From NCBI GenBank assembly GCA_023401925.1, contig JAEXDA010000078.1, positions 1-64,000 on the forward strand: a stretch of 64,000 bases of DNA. The letters run 5' to 3'. Made by a program: the position numbers and the translations under genes. The stretch's first letter is position 1; the number at the start of each line of letters is the position of its first letter. Below are positions 8,025 to 16,415 of this stretch, in pieces. The stretch comes from Bacillota bacterium. GTDB lineage: Bacteria; Bacillota; UBA4882; UBA8346. The notes under the pieces were generated by a model, which saw nothing but the letters and a program-made list of their open reading frames with translations, had not been told where the DNA came from and did not search any database.

Positions 8025-9080
8025 TTAAGAGATGTTCTTTGGCGGTCCAGTTGTTTTTCTAATATTGATTTTGGGCTCGACGATGTATATTGGATTCACG
8101 GCTGTTTTTTTATTGATAAATTTATTCAAAATGTCAACAGCCATTTCTCCCATTTTCGCAATTGGGACTGCGGCCGTCGTTAAAGGAGGATTTAAATATG
8201 AACTCCATTCAATATTGTCAAATCCTGTAATACAACAATCACCCGGAACCTTAACATTATTAATTTGCAAAACACTCAACACCCATCTAGCAATTAAATC
8301 ATTCGCACAAACAAGAGCAGTACAATGACGGCTTAGTAACAAAAGTTGCTGGGTAATGCTTTCAAGGGTAGTTTGTCGATATTTAACATAAGAAGTCCAA
8401 TTGGGTATGATAAATGTATGATTTGTATCCAGCCTATGTTCCTTAAGAACCTCTGAATAAGCATTACGCCGGGCAGTAAAAGGAGGAAGCTCTTTTTCAG
8501 AATCGCTTCCTGAAATAAATCCGATATTTTTATGCCCTAGCTCAAACAAATGATCCAGTATCAATTGAATCCCCAATTGATTATCGATTTCAATCTTTAC
8601 CAAATCGGGTAAATCATAAAACGGGGCCACGGCTACAGCAGGAACACGTGTATCAAGTACCTGCTTGACCAAATCCGGAGAAAAATACCCTGCTAAAATA
8701 ACCCCCTTAATCGTTCCATTATTGATTCGTTCAATCAATATATTCAACGCGCGCGTGTTATCCAGGCTGATATAGTGTAGTGCCCATTCAAGCTCTAGTG
8801 TAGCTTTTTCAATTCCTTCGAGAACCTTAATAAAAAAAGGTTCCGTTGAAATTTTTTCGCGTGGAGCATAAAACACATAAGCGATTTGGGTAATTGTTAT
8901 ACCAGTTCTTAATAAACGTGCGGAAGTATTGGGTTGATAATCAAATTCTTCGGCCACTTTTAATACCTTTTCACGTGTAGCCGGCAATAGTTCATTGGCT
9001 CTTTCTGAACCGCTCAAGATACGGGAAGCCGTTGATACTGAAACATTTGCGCGTCGCGCTATATCCTTTAATGTCGCCAT
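8025..9080 (-). CDS. LacI-family transcriptional regulator
   Basis: A 351-residue repressor of sugar genes. The N-terminal helix-turn-helix is canonical (TLKDIARRANVSVSTASRIL), with the hinge helix around NTSARLLRTG, followed by a periplasmic-binding-protein-like ligand domain with the C-terminal ITGFDNIEWSSYLNPPLTT motif. I placed the start at ATG 9080 with AGAGGT upstream; an upstream in-frame extension of 67 codons has no LacI homology. It lies at the downstream edge of the first sugar-acid cluster, on the same strand, and is probably its regulator. A near-palindrome, AACAATGATTATT, about 200 bp upstream may be its operator because a perfect version occurs before the binding-protein gene at 13993. 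Confidence 0.92.
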   Translation of the reverse strand: MATLKDIARRANVSVSTASRILSGSERANELLPATREKVLKVAEEFDYQPNTSARLLRTGITITQIAYVFYAPREKISTEPFFIKVLEGIEKATLELEWALHYISLDNTRALNILIERINNGTIKGVILAGYFSPDLVKQVLDTRVPAVAVAPFYDLPDLVKIEIDNQLGIQLILDHLFELGHKNIGFISGSDSEKELPPFTARRNAYSEVLKEHRLDTNHTFIIPNWTSYVKYRQTTLESITQQLLLLSRHCTALVCANDLIARWVLSVLQINNVKVPGDCCITGFDNIEWSSYLNPPLTTAAVPIAKMGEMAVDILNKFINKKTAVNPIYIVEPKINIRKTTGPPKNIS

Positions 9081-9276
9081 TAAGCCAAACCTCTTTATTA
9101 TAGAGTAAATATCATAGTAATTAACATAATAAATAGTTCTTTTACCTAGTGCCCAAATCCTCCCTGCCGAAGAAAACAGACACAGCAGCATAAAAATTTC
9201 ATTACTTCTATATACTAAGCATTTCTTACAATAAGATTTCCAAAAAACTAATAAACACCCAACCATTCTGAACGAT

Positions 9277-9289
9277 AACAATGATTATT
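9277..9289. promoter_or_regulatory. Candidate operator (imperfect copy)
   Basis: AACAATGATTATT, a 13-bp palindrome with one mismatched pair, upstream of the LacI-family gene. It matches the perfect palindrome AACAATCATTGTT at 14951-14963. Sharing between regulator and target suggests a common LacI-type site; inference only. Confidence 0.35.
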
Positions 9290-9474
9290 CAAAGCAAATA
9301 ATAAAGTTGGTTTACAATCTTCTTCGGACAAATTTCGAATTAAAATCACATATCTCTTATGCGACGATTTTTATCTACCGTAAGGCATGACCAAAAATGA
9401 TTACTTTTAATATTTTGGGACAGCATCCTGTTTTAACAAATCCTTGTATACCAACAATTTGATGTTATCTGCAA

Positions 9475-9510
9475 TTTTGCAATGGCGTTGTAACTAACGC
9501 CATTGCAAAA
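9475..9510. terminator. Perfect 15-bp hairpin after the MLE-type gene
   Basis: TTTTGCAATGGCGTT and its exact reverse complement, separated by a 6-nt loop (GTAACT). It lies 19 bp beyond the stop of the enolase-superfamily gene and would end transcription of the minus-strand sugar operon before the LacI gene. The A/T flanks give short U runs in both directions. Confidence 0.65.
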
Positions 9511-9528
9511 TTGTTTTCTGGTGAACAC

Positions 9529-10662
9529 TTAATCAAAGAGTAATGACATATTTAATTCTTTAATGCCAAGTCCTGGAGTCTCCGGAAGAGTGGCAACTCC
9601 TCCTTTGACTTGTACTCCGCCCTCTTTGACCACGTCATTGATAAGTATCAGATGGCAAGAACAACCTCCATAAACAATATTCTTCGCCGACATTGCTAAA
9701 TGCGCAACAGCCGTATTACAAATGCGCATTTCGTTAATCTCATCGACAATATAAGGCACATTGGCCGCTTCGGCGATTGCAATACACTGTCTGGCCGGAT
9801 ACAGGCCTCCGGCTTTTGTCAATTTTACATTAATGATATTGGCAGCACGGTTTTTCACCACTTTATACACATCTTGAGGGGTTCTGGCGCACTCATCCGC
9901 AATAATAGGTACCGATGTATTCTGGGTTACAAAAGCCATTCCCTCTAAATCCTGGGCCGAAACAGGTTGTTCGATCATAATATTTTGTTTATACTCCGGA
10001 TGTTTCGTAATGACCTCACAAATACGGATGGTATCGTTAACGCTCCAACCTTGATTGGGATCAACATGGAGCAAAATATTTTCATCAAAACCTGTAATCA
10101 ACATTTTAATTCTGGCAATATCAACACTTACGTTACCTGTCATTTTGACTTTGAAAACTGAAAAGCCCTCATCAATGAATCCTTGCGTATTTTTAATGAC
10201 TTCATTACTAATCGCGGGACTGATATGGGTTTTAAAAGAATCCCGGGTCTTTCCTCCTAATAGATCATACACCGGCACATTTAATACCTTCCCCATTATA
10301 TCGTATAGGGCCATGTCGACAGCTGCGCGCGCCGCGTTGTTACCGATCAATGTCATGCGATCAATGGTATGATGTATTTTTACAATATCGAAAGGATTCA
10401 TTCCAATAAGCATTGTTCGATACAAATTAATGGCGCCTATGGAACCAGCGGCAGTTTCACCGAAAATTCCCGGACAATGGGCAGCCTCACCAATACCACA
10501 ATAGCCATTATCTGTATAAATAAAAACAACCACATTCCGCTGAATCCATTGATCAGTCTTTTTGCCCGTCTCGTAGCCGTGGACGTAATAGCGCTCGTCC
10601 TTGTTAAATTGTTCTTTATATGCAATATCAGCTAATTTCGTTTCAATACGTTCAATCTTCAT
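9529..10662 (-). CDS. Enolase-superfamily enzyme, muconate-lactonizing (MLE) type
   Basis: A 377-residue TIM-barrel enzyme that abstracts a proton next to a carboxylate. Residues visible: K171-V-K173 on the second strand, metal ligands D201 (HVDPNQGW), E231 (IEQP) and D256 (ADE), and a Lys on the sixth strand, K280 (NVKLTKAGG). Two opposing lysines are the signature of the MLE subgroup (cycloisomerases, dipeptide epimerases, o-succinylbenzoate synthase and sugar-acid members). Start at ATG 10662 with AAAGGTAGG upstream. It follows an ABC importer of the carbohydrate class on the same strand, so an acid-sugar racemase, epimerase or cycloisomerase is most likely. The C-terminal GGCSCH stretch is unusual. 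Substrate unknown. Confidence 0.85.
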   Translation of the reverse strand: MKIERIETKLADIAYKEQFNKDERYYVHGYETGKKTDQWIQRNVVVFIYTDNGYCGIGEAAHCPGIFGETAAGSIGAINLYRTMLIGMNPFDIVKIHHTIDRMTLIGNNAARAAVDMALYDIMGKVLNVPVYDLLGGKTRDSFKTHISPAISNEVIKNTQGFIDEGFSVFKVKMTGNVSVDIARIKMLITGFDENILLHVDPNQGWSVNDTIRICEVITKHPEYKQNIMIEQPVSAQDLEGMAFVTQNTSVPIIADECARTPQDVYKVVKNRAANIINVKLTKAGGLYPARQCIAIAEAANVPYIVDEINEMRICNTAVAHLAMSAKNIVYGGCSCHLILINDVVKEGGVQVKGGVATLPETPGLGIKELNMSLLFD

Positions 10663-10799
10663 CAGAGTATTCCTACCTTTCAAATATTGTAGATTCATAA
10701 TCATTCAATTTCTAAAATTCCAACCTCAACTTTGGTTTATTTGCCGATTCCCTCCCTATAATAGATTTAGTCGGATCTGACCGGATTATATGAAAAACT

Positions 10800-11633
10800 T
10801 CAGCCCTTGACAGATCCCGCAGTTAAGCCATGTACTAAATATTTCTGTAAGAAAACAAAAAATATCGCGGTCGGTAAGGTCATCATCACTGAATATGCCA
10901 TAATCTTACCCCACAAAACGCTCTGGCTCCCGACAAGTCTAGATGCTCCGACAGTTAAAGTAATCATGGAATCCGGTCCCATAATTAACAATGCATAAAG
11001 AAATTCCTCCCATGATAAAACAAAGGCAAATAAGGCAACCGCGGCCAAACCGGGAGCAGCCAATGGCAAAGTGATTCTAAAAATCGTCGCAACTCTTCCT
11101 AGCCCGTCTACCATCGCCGATTCTTCCAGTTCCTCCGGGATTGAGTCGAAATATCCCCAAAGCATCCATATACTAAAAGGCAAGGCCTTTGTGACATAAC
11201 TGAGGATCAAGCCCTGATAGGTATTTAAAAGGCCCATCCGCGCAAATAATACATAGATTGGAATCGCTAACAATACGCCGGGGAAAAGCTGCGTGGCAAG
11301 CACACTTGTGGCCAACAGTTTTCTGCCACGAAACTTAAATCTCGACAACGCATAAGCTCCAAATATGGCAACCAGCACGGCGACAAAGGTTGTTGCTATG
11401 GTTACGATGATGCTGTTTTTATACCAGGTTAGAAAAGGCATGTCCACAAAAACTTTCGAGTAGCTTTCAAACGTAATTTGATTCCATGGTATCGTTAACC
11501 GAATCTCGGGTATACGCAAACCCTGTATACTGCAGATAATCATCCAATAAATGGGAAACAGCATGATAAAACTTATTCCAATAAGCCCCAGATAGGTAGA
11601 AACGTAATATTTGAGTCCTCGGCGGTTATACAT
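10800..11633 (-). CDS. Carbohydrate ABC transporter permease (MalG/UgpE-type)
   Basis: A 277-residue inner-membrane subunit with about six membrane segments (the first is YLGLIGISFIMLFPIYWMII). The EAA loop that docks the ATPase is plain: EELEESAMVDGLGR then ITLPLAAPGL. It ends in the typical LVHGLTAGSVKG tail of MalG-type permeases. Its ATG lies 1 nt after the stop of the MalF-type gene, so the two are coupled. The operon has no ATPase gene; a shared MsmX/MsmK-type ATPase elsewhere is expected, as is common in Bacillota. Confidence 0.92.
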   Translation of the reverse strand: MYNRRGLKYYVSTYLGLIGISFIMLFPIYWMIICSIQGLRIPEIRLTIPWNQITFESYSKVFVDMPFLTWYKNSIIVTIATTFVAVLVAIFGAYALSRFKFRGRKLLATSVLATQLFPGVLLAIPIYVLFARMGLLNTYQGLILSYVTKALPFSIWMLWGYFDSIPEELEESAMVDGLGRVATIFRITLPLAAPGLAAVALFAFVLSWEEFLYALLIMGPDSMITLTVGASRLVGSQSVLWGKIMAYSVMMTLPTAIFFVFLQKYLVHGLTAGSVKG

Positions 11634-11634
11634 C

Positions 11635-12492
11635 TTAGTCTCTCCTTACCTTCCTGATATAAAGCACCATGAATACGGCTAACCCGAAAACCCCCATTAA
11701 TGCGATAGCTGCGCTCAGTCCGGCGTTAAATTGAATATTTAGAGCATTATAGGAATAAGTGGATATTAATTGGGAGGCATTGGCCGGACCCCCTCCAGTT
11801 AATAAGGCCACAAAATCGAAGTGTCCCGCTCTCCAGATTGTACCGAGGATGAGCAGCACCGACGTGATGGGCATTAACATAGGAAAAGTGACATATTTGA
11901 AGGCCTTCCAGCCAATAGCGCCGTCCACGGCCGCCGCTTCGTACACCTCTGATGGAATTCCCTGCAATCCGGAAAGCAATGACACGGTCATAAATGGGCC
12001 GTATTTCCATACCGCCGCAGCAATCAAACTTGGCAGCACCGAGCCTTGTTCAACCAGCCATGCTCTTGGCGATAATCCTATTTTTGATAAGAGGTAATTC
12101 AACACACCGTTATTGGGATCATAAAACGTCAGCCAAATGAGGGCGGCCGTCACTGGCGGTACTATCCAGGGGATCAAGATAATACTTCTGAAAAACCTTT
12201 TTCCTGGAACATCTCGATTCAGCAATAAGGCTATACCCAAGCTGATACTGTATTCCAAGGAAACACTCAATACCGTCCAAATGACCGTATTTTTTACCAC
12301 CTGCCAAAAATACGGGTCTTCAAATAACAATTCCTGATAATTGCCAAGACCAACAAACTGAAATGTAGAAAGCAAATCAGTTTTACTAAAACTCAGCATC
12401 AGTATGAATAAGACCGGAATTAAGACCACCATCGACAACATAATAACAGATGGGCTGATAAATAAATAAGGAAGCATATTATCGCGTTTCAT
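11635..12492 (-). CDS. Carbohydrate ABC transporter permease (MalF/UgpA-type)
   Basis: A 285-residue permease starting MKRDNMLPYL, with six predicted membrane segments (first at YLFISPSVIMLSMVVLIPVL) and the EAA loop EVYEAAAVDGAIGWKAF followed by VTFPML. It pairs with the MalG-type permease directly downstream and follows the binding-protein gene. A strong hairpin (12516-12548) lies between binding protein and permease; such hairpins usually leave binding-protein mRNA more abundant than permease mRNA. Confidence 0.92.
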   Translation of the reverse strand: MKRDNMLPYLFISPSVIMLSMVVLIPVLFILMLSFSKTDLLSTFQFVGLGNYQELLFEDPYFWQVVKNTVIWTVLSVSLEYSISLGIALLLNRDVPGKRFFRSIILIPWIVPPVTAALIWLTFYDPNNGVLNYLLSKIGLSPRAWLVEQGSVLPSLIAAAVWKYGPFMTVSLLSGLQGIPSEVYEAAAVDGAIGWKAFKYVTFPMLMPITSVLLILGTIWRAGHFDFVALLTGGGPANASQLISTYSYNALNIQFNAGLSAAIALMGVFGLAVFMVLYIRKVRRD

Positions 12493-12515
12493 ATTTATCT
12501 CACATACTTTCTTTT

Positions 12516-12548
12516 AAGATAGAGATGAACTAAGTCCATCTCTATCTT
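12516..12548. promoter_or_regulatory. Intercistronic hairpin between binding protein and permeases
   Basis: AAGATAGAGATG and its reverse complement around a 9-nt loop, in the gap between the binding-protein stop and the MalF start. On the transcribed strand no long U run follows, so it looks more like an mRNA-stabilising or attenuating hairpin than a full terminator. The second importer has an equivalent at 22355-22397. Confidence 0.6.
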
Positions 12549-12566
12549 AGTAATAATTTTTCAGAA

Positions 12567-13877
12567 CTATTTCTTCAGTTTCTTATTGATCTCCGTATTT
12601 AAGCGCGATATGGCTTCGTTTACCGTGATTTTCCCCAGGACGGCGCTCTGAAGAATCGGCTCAACAATACCGGTCCAAACCACTGAGTATTCAGGACATA
12701 ATGGCATAAATTTGGAATCTTCCGCCCAAATCGCAAGCCTACTCCCATACAAAGGCTTATTCTGCGGTGAATAGTAAGGATCGGCCAACACGGATTTCCT
12801 TGCCGGAGCCAAATCAAAATCTGCTTTAGCCATCGCAATTAGCTGCTCTTTTTCATACATCCATTTCAGGAAATTCCAGGCTTCTTTTTTTTGTTTAGAC
12901 GCTTTGGGAATCATATAATAATCTAAGGTTTGGTAAAAGAACTTTTTGGCGCCCGGAGCAGTCGGATAAAGCATCACATCCCATTCTTCGTTGAATCTCA
13001 TGTCGGTATTTTGTTGAATCGAATCCGCAAACCAGGCTCCCACGCCAAACATGGCGACTTTTCCTTCTTTCCATGCCCGTAGTCCTTCTGCAAAACCCCA
13101 TCCCAAATAACTTTCCGGTCTGACCTTATACTTTCTAGTCAAGTCTACATAAAATTGAACAAATCTTTTTGCCTGCGGAGTATCGAAACCAGAAACCCAT
13201 TTATTGTTGGATTTTCTTACGACATCGGCACCAAAGCTCCAAATCAAGGGAATCGTGGATTTCATGAATATAAAACCGGATTGACCACGGTCAACAAAGC
13301 CCCAACGGTCTATTACCCCATCCTTGTCCTGATCCGCCGTGAGTTTCTGAGCATATTTAATAAATTCATCCCAACTCCAAGGTTTATCAACTGTGGGAAA
13401 AGGAATACCCGCTTCCTTAAATAAATCCTTGCGATAGAAAATTACCGCCTCCGGCGATTGTACGAACGGCAGCCCCTGGTAATTCAACTCTTTAAAAGTC
13501 GACGGAATGAAGTCATTGAAAAACTTTGGATCTTGCTTTAAGTATGGTTTCAGGTCAGTTAACACGCCCATATTGGCATATTCAACCGCCCCTTGAGAAG
13601 TGGCTGAATGGAGAATGTCCGGGGGATTCCCCGAAACAAGCTTTGAAATCGTCACTGAACGGTGGTTTTCCCAGGGAACATAGGAAACCTCGATTTTGAT
13701 ATTGGGGTGTAATTTCTCATATTGAGAAACAAGTTGTCTGAGTGTTTGTGCGGGCGGATCGCCGACCATGCTAAACTGTAACTGCAAGGTAGTGACTTTA
13801 TCCGCCGCAAATGCCGAGAAACAACTGGTTACCAAAATCAACATCATTAGGATCATCCACAAATGTCTCATTTTCAT
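12567..13877 (-). CDS. Extracellular solute-binding protein, carbohydrate ABC importer 1
   Basis: A 436-residue family-1 (MalE-like) solute-binding protein. The N-terminus is a secretion signal (MKMRHLWMILMMLILVTSC) with either a lipobox-like VTSC or Sec cleavage after AFA. The mature part has typical features: PPDILHSATSQGAVEYANMG, IPKASKQKKEAWNFLKWMYE, and a C-terminal NEAISRLNTEINKKL helix. It captures the substrate outside the membrane for the two permeases downstream. By context (MLE-type enzyme, LacI regulator, LarA and DlgD-type enzymes further along) the ligand is likely a sugar acid or oligosaccharide derived from one; sequence alone cannot say. Confidence 0.92.
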   Translation of the reverse strand: MKMRHLWMILMMLILVTSCFSAFAADKVTTLQLQFSMVGDPPAQTLRQLVSQYEKLHPNIKIEVSYVPWENHRSVTISKLVSGNPPDILHSATSQGAVEYANMGVLTDLKPYLKQDPKFFNDFIPSTFKELNYQGLPFVQSPEAVIFYRKDLFKEAGIPFPTVDKPWSWDEFIKYAQKLTADQDKDGVIDRWGFVDRGQSGFIFMKSTIPLIWSFGADVVRKSNNKWVSGFDTPQAKRFVQFYVDLTRKYKVRPESYLGWGFAEGLRAWKEGKVAMFGVGAWFADSIQQNTDMRFNEEWDVMLYPTAPGAKKFFYQTLDYYMIPKASKQKKEAWNFLKWMYEKEQLIAMAKADFDLAPARKSVLADPYYSPQNKPLYGSRLAIWAEDSKFMPLCPEYSVVWTGIVEPILQSAVLGKITVNEAISRLNTEINKKLKK

Positions 13878-13992
13878 CTTCGCTTATCTCCCTCTCTCAT
13901 TTTGTTATATTTCATTCCAAACTTTGATAATTTTCTCCCTCCTTTACCATATTATTTAGCATATGAGTCATTACCCGTAGTGAAGCGGTAAC

Positions 13993-14928
13993 TCAAGCTT
14001 GTTTTGTTAATAGTTTGAATGGATTATGTTTTTCACTCCACGTTTTATAGTCATGGATATTGTTTTCATAAAAAGCCACTATCGGCAAATTTATAACATT
14101 CGCCTTATAATCATCTGCATTTAATCCCGACATAAACAACGTTTCTGATACGCCGAGCCGAACCAGATTGGACAAAAAAGCTGCCGTATAGTAACCGAAG
14201 TAATATTCGCCAATCCAAATTGAGTAATCTATCAAACCTTCCTCAATATATTGGATGGTCTGGGGAAACATATCAAAACCAATTATTTTCGGACGTTTCT
14301 TAAGCCCTAATTCTTTGACGGCTTGTGCTTGACACCACGCATGATAACCATAGATTCCATACATTCCATCCAAATCAGGGTAGATAGTCAGTAAAGATTT
14401 TGCGTTTATCAAGGCTAAACTTGCTTCTTCATAATCATTTTTAATATCAATAATCCGAATGTTGTGTTTGCTGACAATTTCCCGAAAGCCTTCGAGTTTT
14501 CCTACAGCTCCGGCCGCAGTCAAAGAACCAGTCTGAACCGCTATGGTACCGCCTTCCGGTAGACTCTCCACCATATATTTCCCTGCTAGCCTCCCCATCT
14601 CGATCGGCCGTGGCATACCAAAAAAAGCTAATCTTCCGCTCTCAGGCGCATCCAAATCAAAACACATCACGGGAATCCCTTTATGTATTGCCTTTTTGAC
14701 AACGGGCATAAATGGTTCGGGATTCGTCGCCACAAAAGCGATACCATCAACACCTTGATTAATAAATTCTTCTAAATCCGCTAATTGGCATTGAATATTT
14801 TCCGATGGCGGAGCTTTAAAAATAAACTCCAAGTTTAAACGGTTACCGCATTCCAAAAAACCAGCATTTACAATTTCCCAATATTCATTCTGATTTTTTT
14901 CGGATATTCCAAATACTAATTTTTCCAT
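13993..14928 (-). CDS. Sugar-binding protein of RbsB/LacI ligand-domain type, without signal peptide
   Basis: A 311-residue periplasmic-binding-protein-like domain of the ribose-binding (Peripla_BP_4) class: FGISEKNQNEYWEIVNAGF at the N-terminus, GVDGIAFVATNPEPF, and PKIIGFDMFPQTIQYIEEG near the end. The start at 14928 is fixed by GGAGGTGATTTT, an excellent ribosome site. There is no signal peptide, membrane anchor or helix-turn-helix, so the protein appears cytoplasmic. No RbsA/RbsC partners are nearby. It could be a sensor, a scavenging protein, or a fossil of an importer. Its upstream region carries a perfect palindrome and three 21-bp-phased repeats, pointing to tight regulation. Confidence 0.8.
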   Translation of the reverse strand: MEKLVFGISEKNQNEYWEIVNAGFLECGNRLNLEFIFKAPPSENIQCQLADLEEFINQGVDGIAFVATNPEPFMPVVKKAIHKGIPVMCFDLDAPESGRLAFFGMPRPIEMGRLAGKYMVESLPEGGTIAVQTGSLTAAGAVGKLEGFREIVSKHNIRIIDIKNDYEEASLALINAKSLLTIYPDLDGMYGIYGYHAWCQAQAVKELGLKKRPKIIGFDMFPQTIQYIEEGLIDYSIWIGEYYFGYYTAAFLSNLVRLGVSETLFMSGLNADDYKANVINLPIVAFYENNIHDYKTWSEKHNPFKLLTKQA

Positions 14929-14950
14929 AAAATCACCTCCAAAATATTTC

Positions 14951-14963
14951 AACAATCATTGTT
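14951..14963. promoter_or_regulatory. Perfect palindrome, candidate LacI-type operator
   Basis: AACAATCATTGTT, fully symmetric, 22 bp before the start codon of the leaderless sugar-binding protein and next to its ribosome site. A near copy lies upstream of the LacI gene (9277-9289). Confidence 0.45.
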
Positions 14964-15138
14964 ATTTAAAATAGCTGGCTACAACCAATCGACTCCCCCT
15001 TATGTTTTTTGATTTCTTGGACCTTTCCAGACTAACTTCCCGACGTTTCTTAGTCGCTTAGTCTTCAATGCAATATAGCTATTTACAACCTTCGATGGCA
15101 AATCGCATTAACTAATAATCGACGTTTTTTATTAATTA

Positions 15139-15190
15139 TAACGTTTGTGCTTATTGTTATAACGTTTGTATTAATAATTACAACGTTTGT
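15139..15190. repeat. Three YAACGTTTGT repeats at exactly 21-bp spacing
   Basis: TAACGTTTGT at 15139 and 15160 and CAACGTTTGT at 15181. The 21-bp period equals two helical turns, so a protein would see all three on one DNA face. They lie about 210 bp upstream of the leaderless sugar-binding gene and look like an activator array. Confidence 0.55.
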
Positions 15191-15349
15191 GTAATTTATT
15201 CTATGTGTGACACTTTTATCCTTCTAATTACAAAAAATTCTTTACTTAATCGAAAAGTTTATTAAGGGGCTTAATAAAAAGCCCGTAGAAATTTGCGATA
15301 TGAATAATTTCCTATAAAAAATCTGTAGATTGCGTCCGTGTTAGAACAC

Positions 15350-15388
15350 AAAAAGAAGATGAGCAATTAGGCGCTCATCTTCTTTTTT
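15350..15388. terminator. Strong hairpin with U-run
   Basis: AAAAAGAAGATGAGC pairs with GCTCATCTTCTTTTT around an 8-nt loop; T6 follows on the plus strand and the minus strand is equally T-rich. It stands alone in a gene-free region and may insulate the two sugar clusters. Confidence 0.7.
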
Positions 15389-15652
15389 ACTTGTTATTAC
15401 TGGTCTTGTCCCAGACTATATCGCTATATACTGCATCCTCCGACCTGCCCCTCCCTTTCACGTCCATATTACGCCGCCGCATCATAAGATGCCTTCAGCC
15501 CTTCAGCCAAAGGGAGGTCGCGTCTAAAAGACGCGTATAGCAAGCAATGAACTCATGCCGAGCGCGTTCCTGAATGGGGTGAGTCGATCAAACTTCTATC
15601 TTCTCCACTCCCCGCCCAACCAAGGCCACCCAATACCCTCGCGCATATGTGC
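15389..15652. repeat. Gene-free repeat island (left part)
   Basis: Contains GCATCATAAGATGCC-like palindromic sequence (cf. 55170) and a block of about 75 bp (15576-15650: GGGGTGAGTCGATC, then CTTCTCCACTCCCCGCCCAA, then CCTCGCGCATATGTGCG) that recurs at 34338-34415 and in part at 4324 and 56758. No gene is visible. Confidence 0.6.
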
Positions 15653-15838
15653 GTAAGAGGAAAACTTCATGACAGAGAACAAGGGAAATTGGCAGCGATA
15701 TTTAAAACCAAAAAAGCAATGATTAGCCTTTATGAAACCGGGACGAGAGAGCCAAAAACAGATGCATCGATTGAGTTCGCAGATTTTTTCTAGGTCAGTA
15801 TCGATTATTTGACGGGAAAGACGGAGAATAGGAAATAG
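15653..15838 (+). pseudogene. Remnant of an XRE-family helix-turn-helix regulator
   Basis: The plus strand translates to a Cro/CI-type helix-turn-helix without a start: REQGKLAAIFKTKKAMISLY, ETGTREPKTDASIEFADFF, an in-frame TAG at 15791-15793, then VSIDYLTGKTENRK and a second stop. The pattern SLYETGxREPxTD...ADFFxVSIDYLxG is diagnostic for small XRE regulators. The N-terminal end is replaced by dispersed repeat sequence, so it is a dead gene. Confidence 0.8.
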
Positions 15839-15865
15839 CGGAAGCTTAGTAAAGGCCAATTGAAA

Positions 15866-16080
15866 AATGTAGTATCCATGTTGCCTAAAACACTGTCTGA
15901 ACCAGGATTAAACAGATTTTTCAGATTGGACGGATTTTTTTGTTACTGCTAGGTACTTTGTTCTCAAAAACGTCACACTTGAGCTTATTGTTTAATTGCT
16001 TAAGATTAATACAAAAAAGATTTTTTAATCTGTGTCATCCGCGCCTTTGAAAAAGGCAACTAATCCTGGTTCAATCCTCT
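15866..16080. repeat. Dispersed repeat with 12-bp inverted ends
   Basis: Begins AATGTAGTATCCATG, then TTGCCTAAAACACTGTCTGA. GAACCAGGATTA (15899-15910) and its exact reverse complement TAATCCTGGTTC (16061-16072) bracket about 170 bp rich in GGATTAAACAGATT-like words. Related blocks lie at 34465-34565 and 55295-55390. No ORF. Confidence 0.6.
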
Positions 16081-16371
16081 ATTTCTCCGTCCATCAACCA
16101 ATAGGCATTCATACCATTTAACCCCAATTACCGCTCAAACATCTTACCGCGGTATACAGCAAAAACAAAAAGTACTTTGTTGTCCTCCCAGGGAAAAACG
16201 GCGTTCCCGCTTTTCAAGAAAAGATTAAAAACGTATCCAAAGAGTTGGTACGCCGCACCTTCAATCATTGGTAGCGGATGACTTCACATCGAAGTCAAAA
16301 CAATGTTCACTGAGAAAATTCAAAAATTGCGGGAGGACCCGATAGCAACACCCATGCCGGACGCACCAAAT
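16081..16371. other. Gene-free stretch upstream of the LarA terminator
   Basis: About 290 bp with no supported coding frame; possibly degenerate coding remnants (an A-rich KEKIKNVSKELVRRTFNHW-like plus-strand reading around 16205-16270). Nothing recognisable. Confidence 0.3.
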
Positions 16372-16409
16372 AAAAAAAGGGCCGTCCCAGATTAACTTCC
16401 GGGACGACC
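16372..16409 (-). terminator. Rho-independent terminator of the sugar-acid operon
   Basis: On the minus strand GGTCGTCCC pairs with GGGACGGCC around a 12-nt loop and is followed by T7. It starts 7 bp beyond the LarA-type stop codon and ends the long minus-strand gene run. Confidence 0.85.
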
Positions 16410-16415
16410 TCTTAA

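Noticed and set aside
15139..15190. CRISPR array
   Set aside because: Three 10-bp repeats at 21-bp spacing are too short, and no cas genes are present; better explained as a regulator array.
15596..15859. 87-codon minus-strand ORF
   Set aside because: It is antisense to the XRE pseudogene, whose plus-strand frame has a clear family signature.
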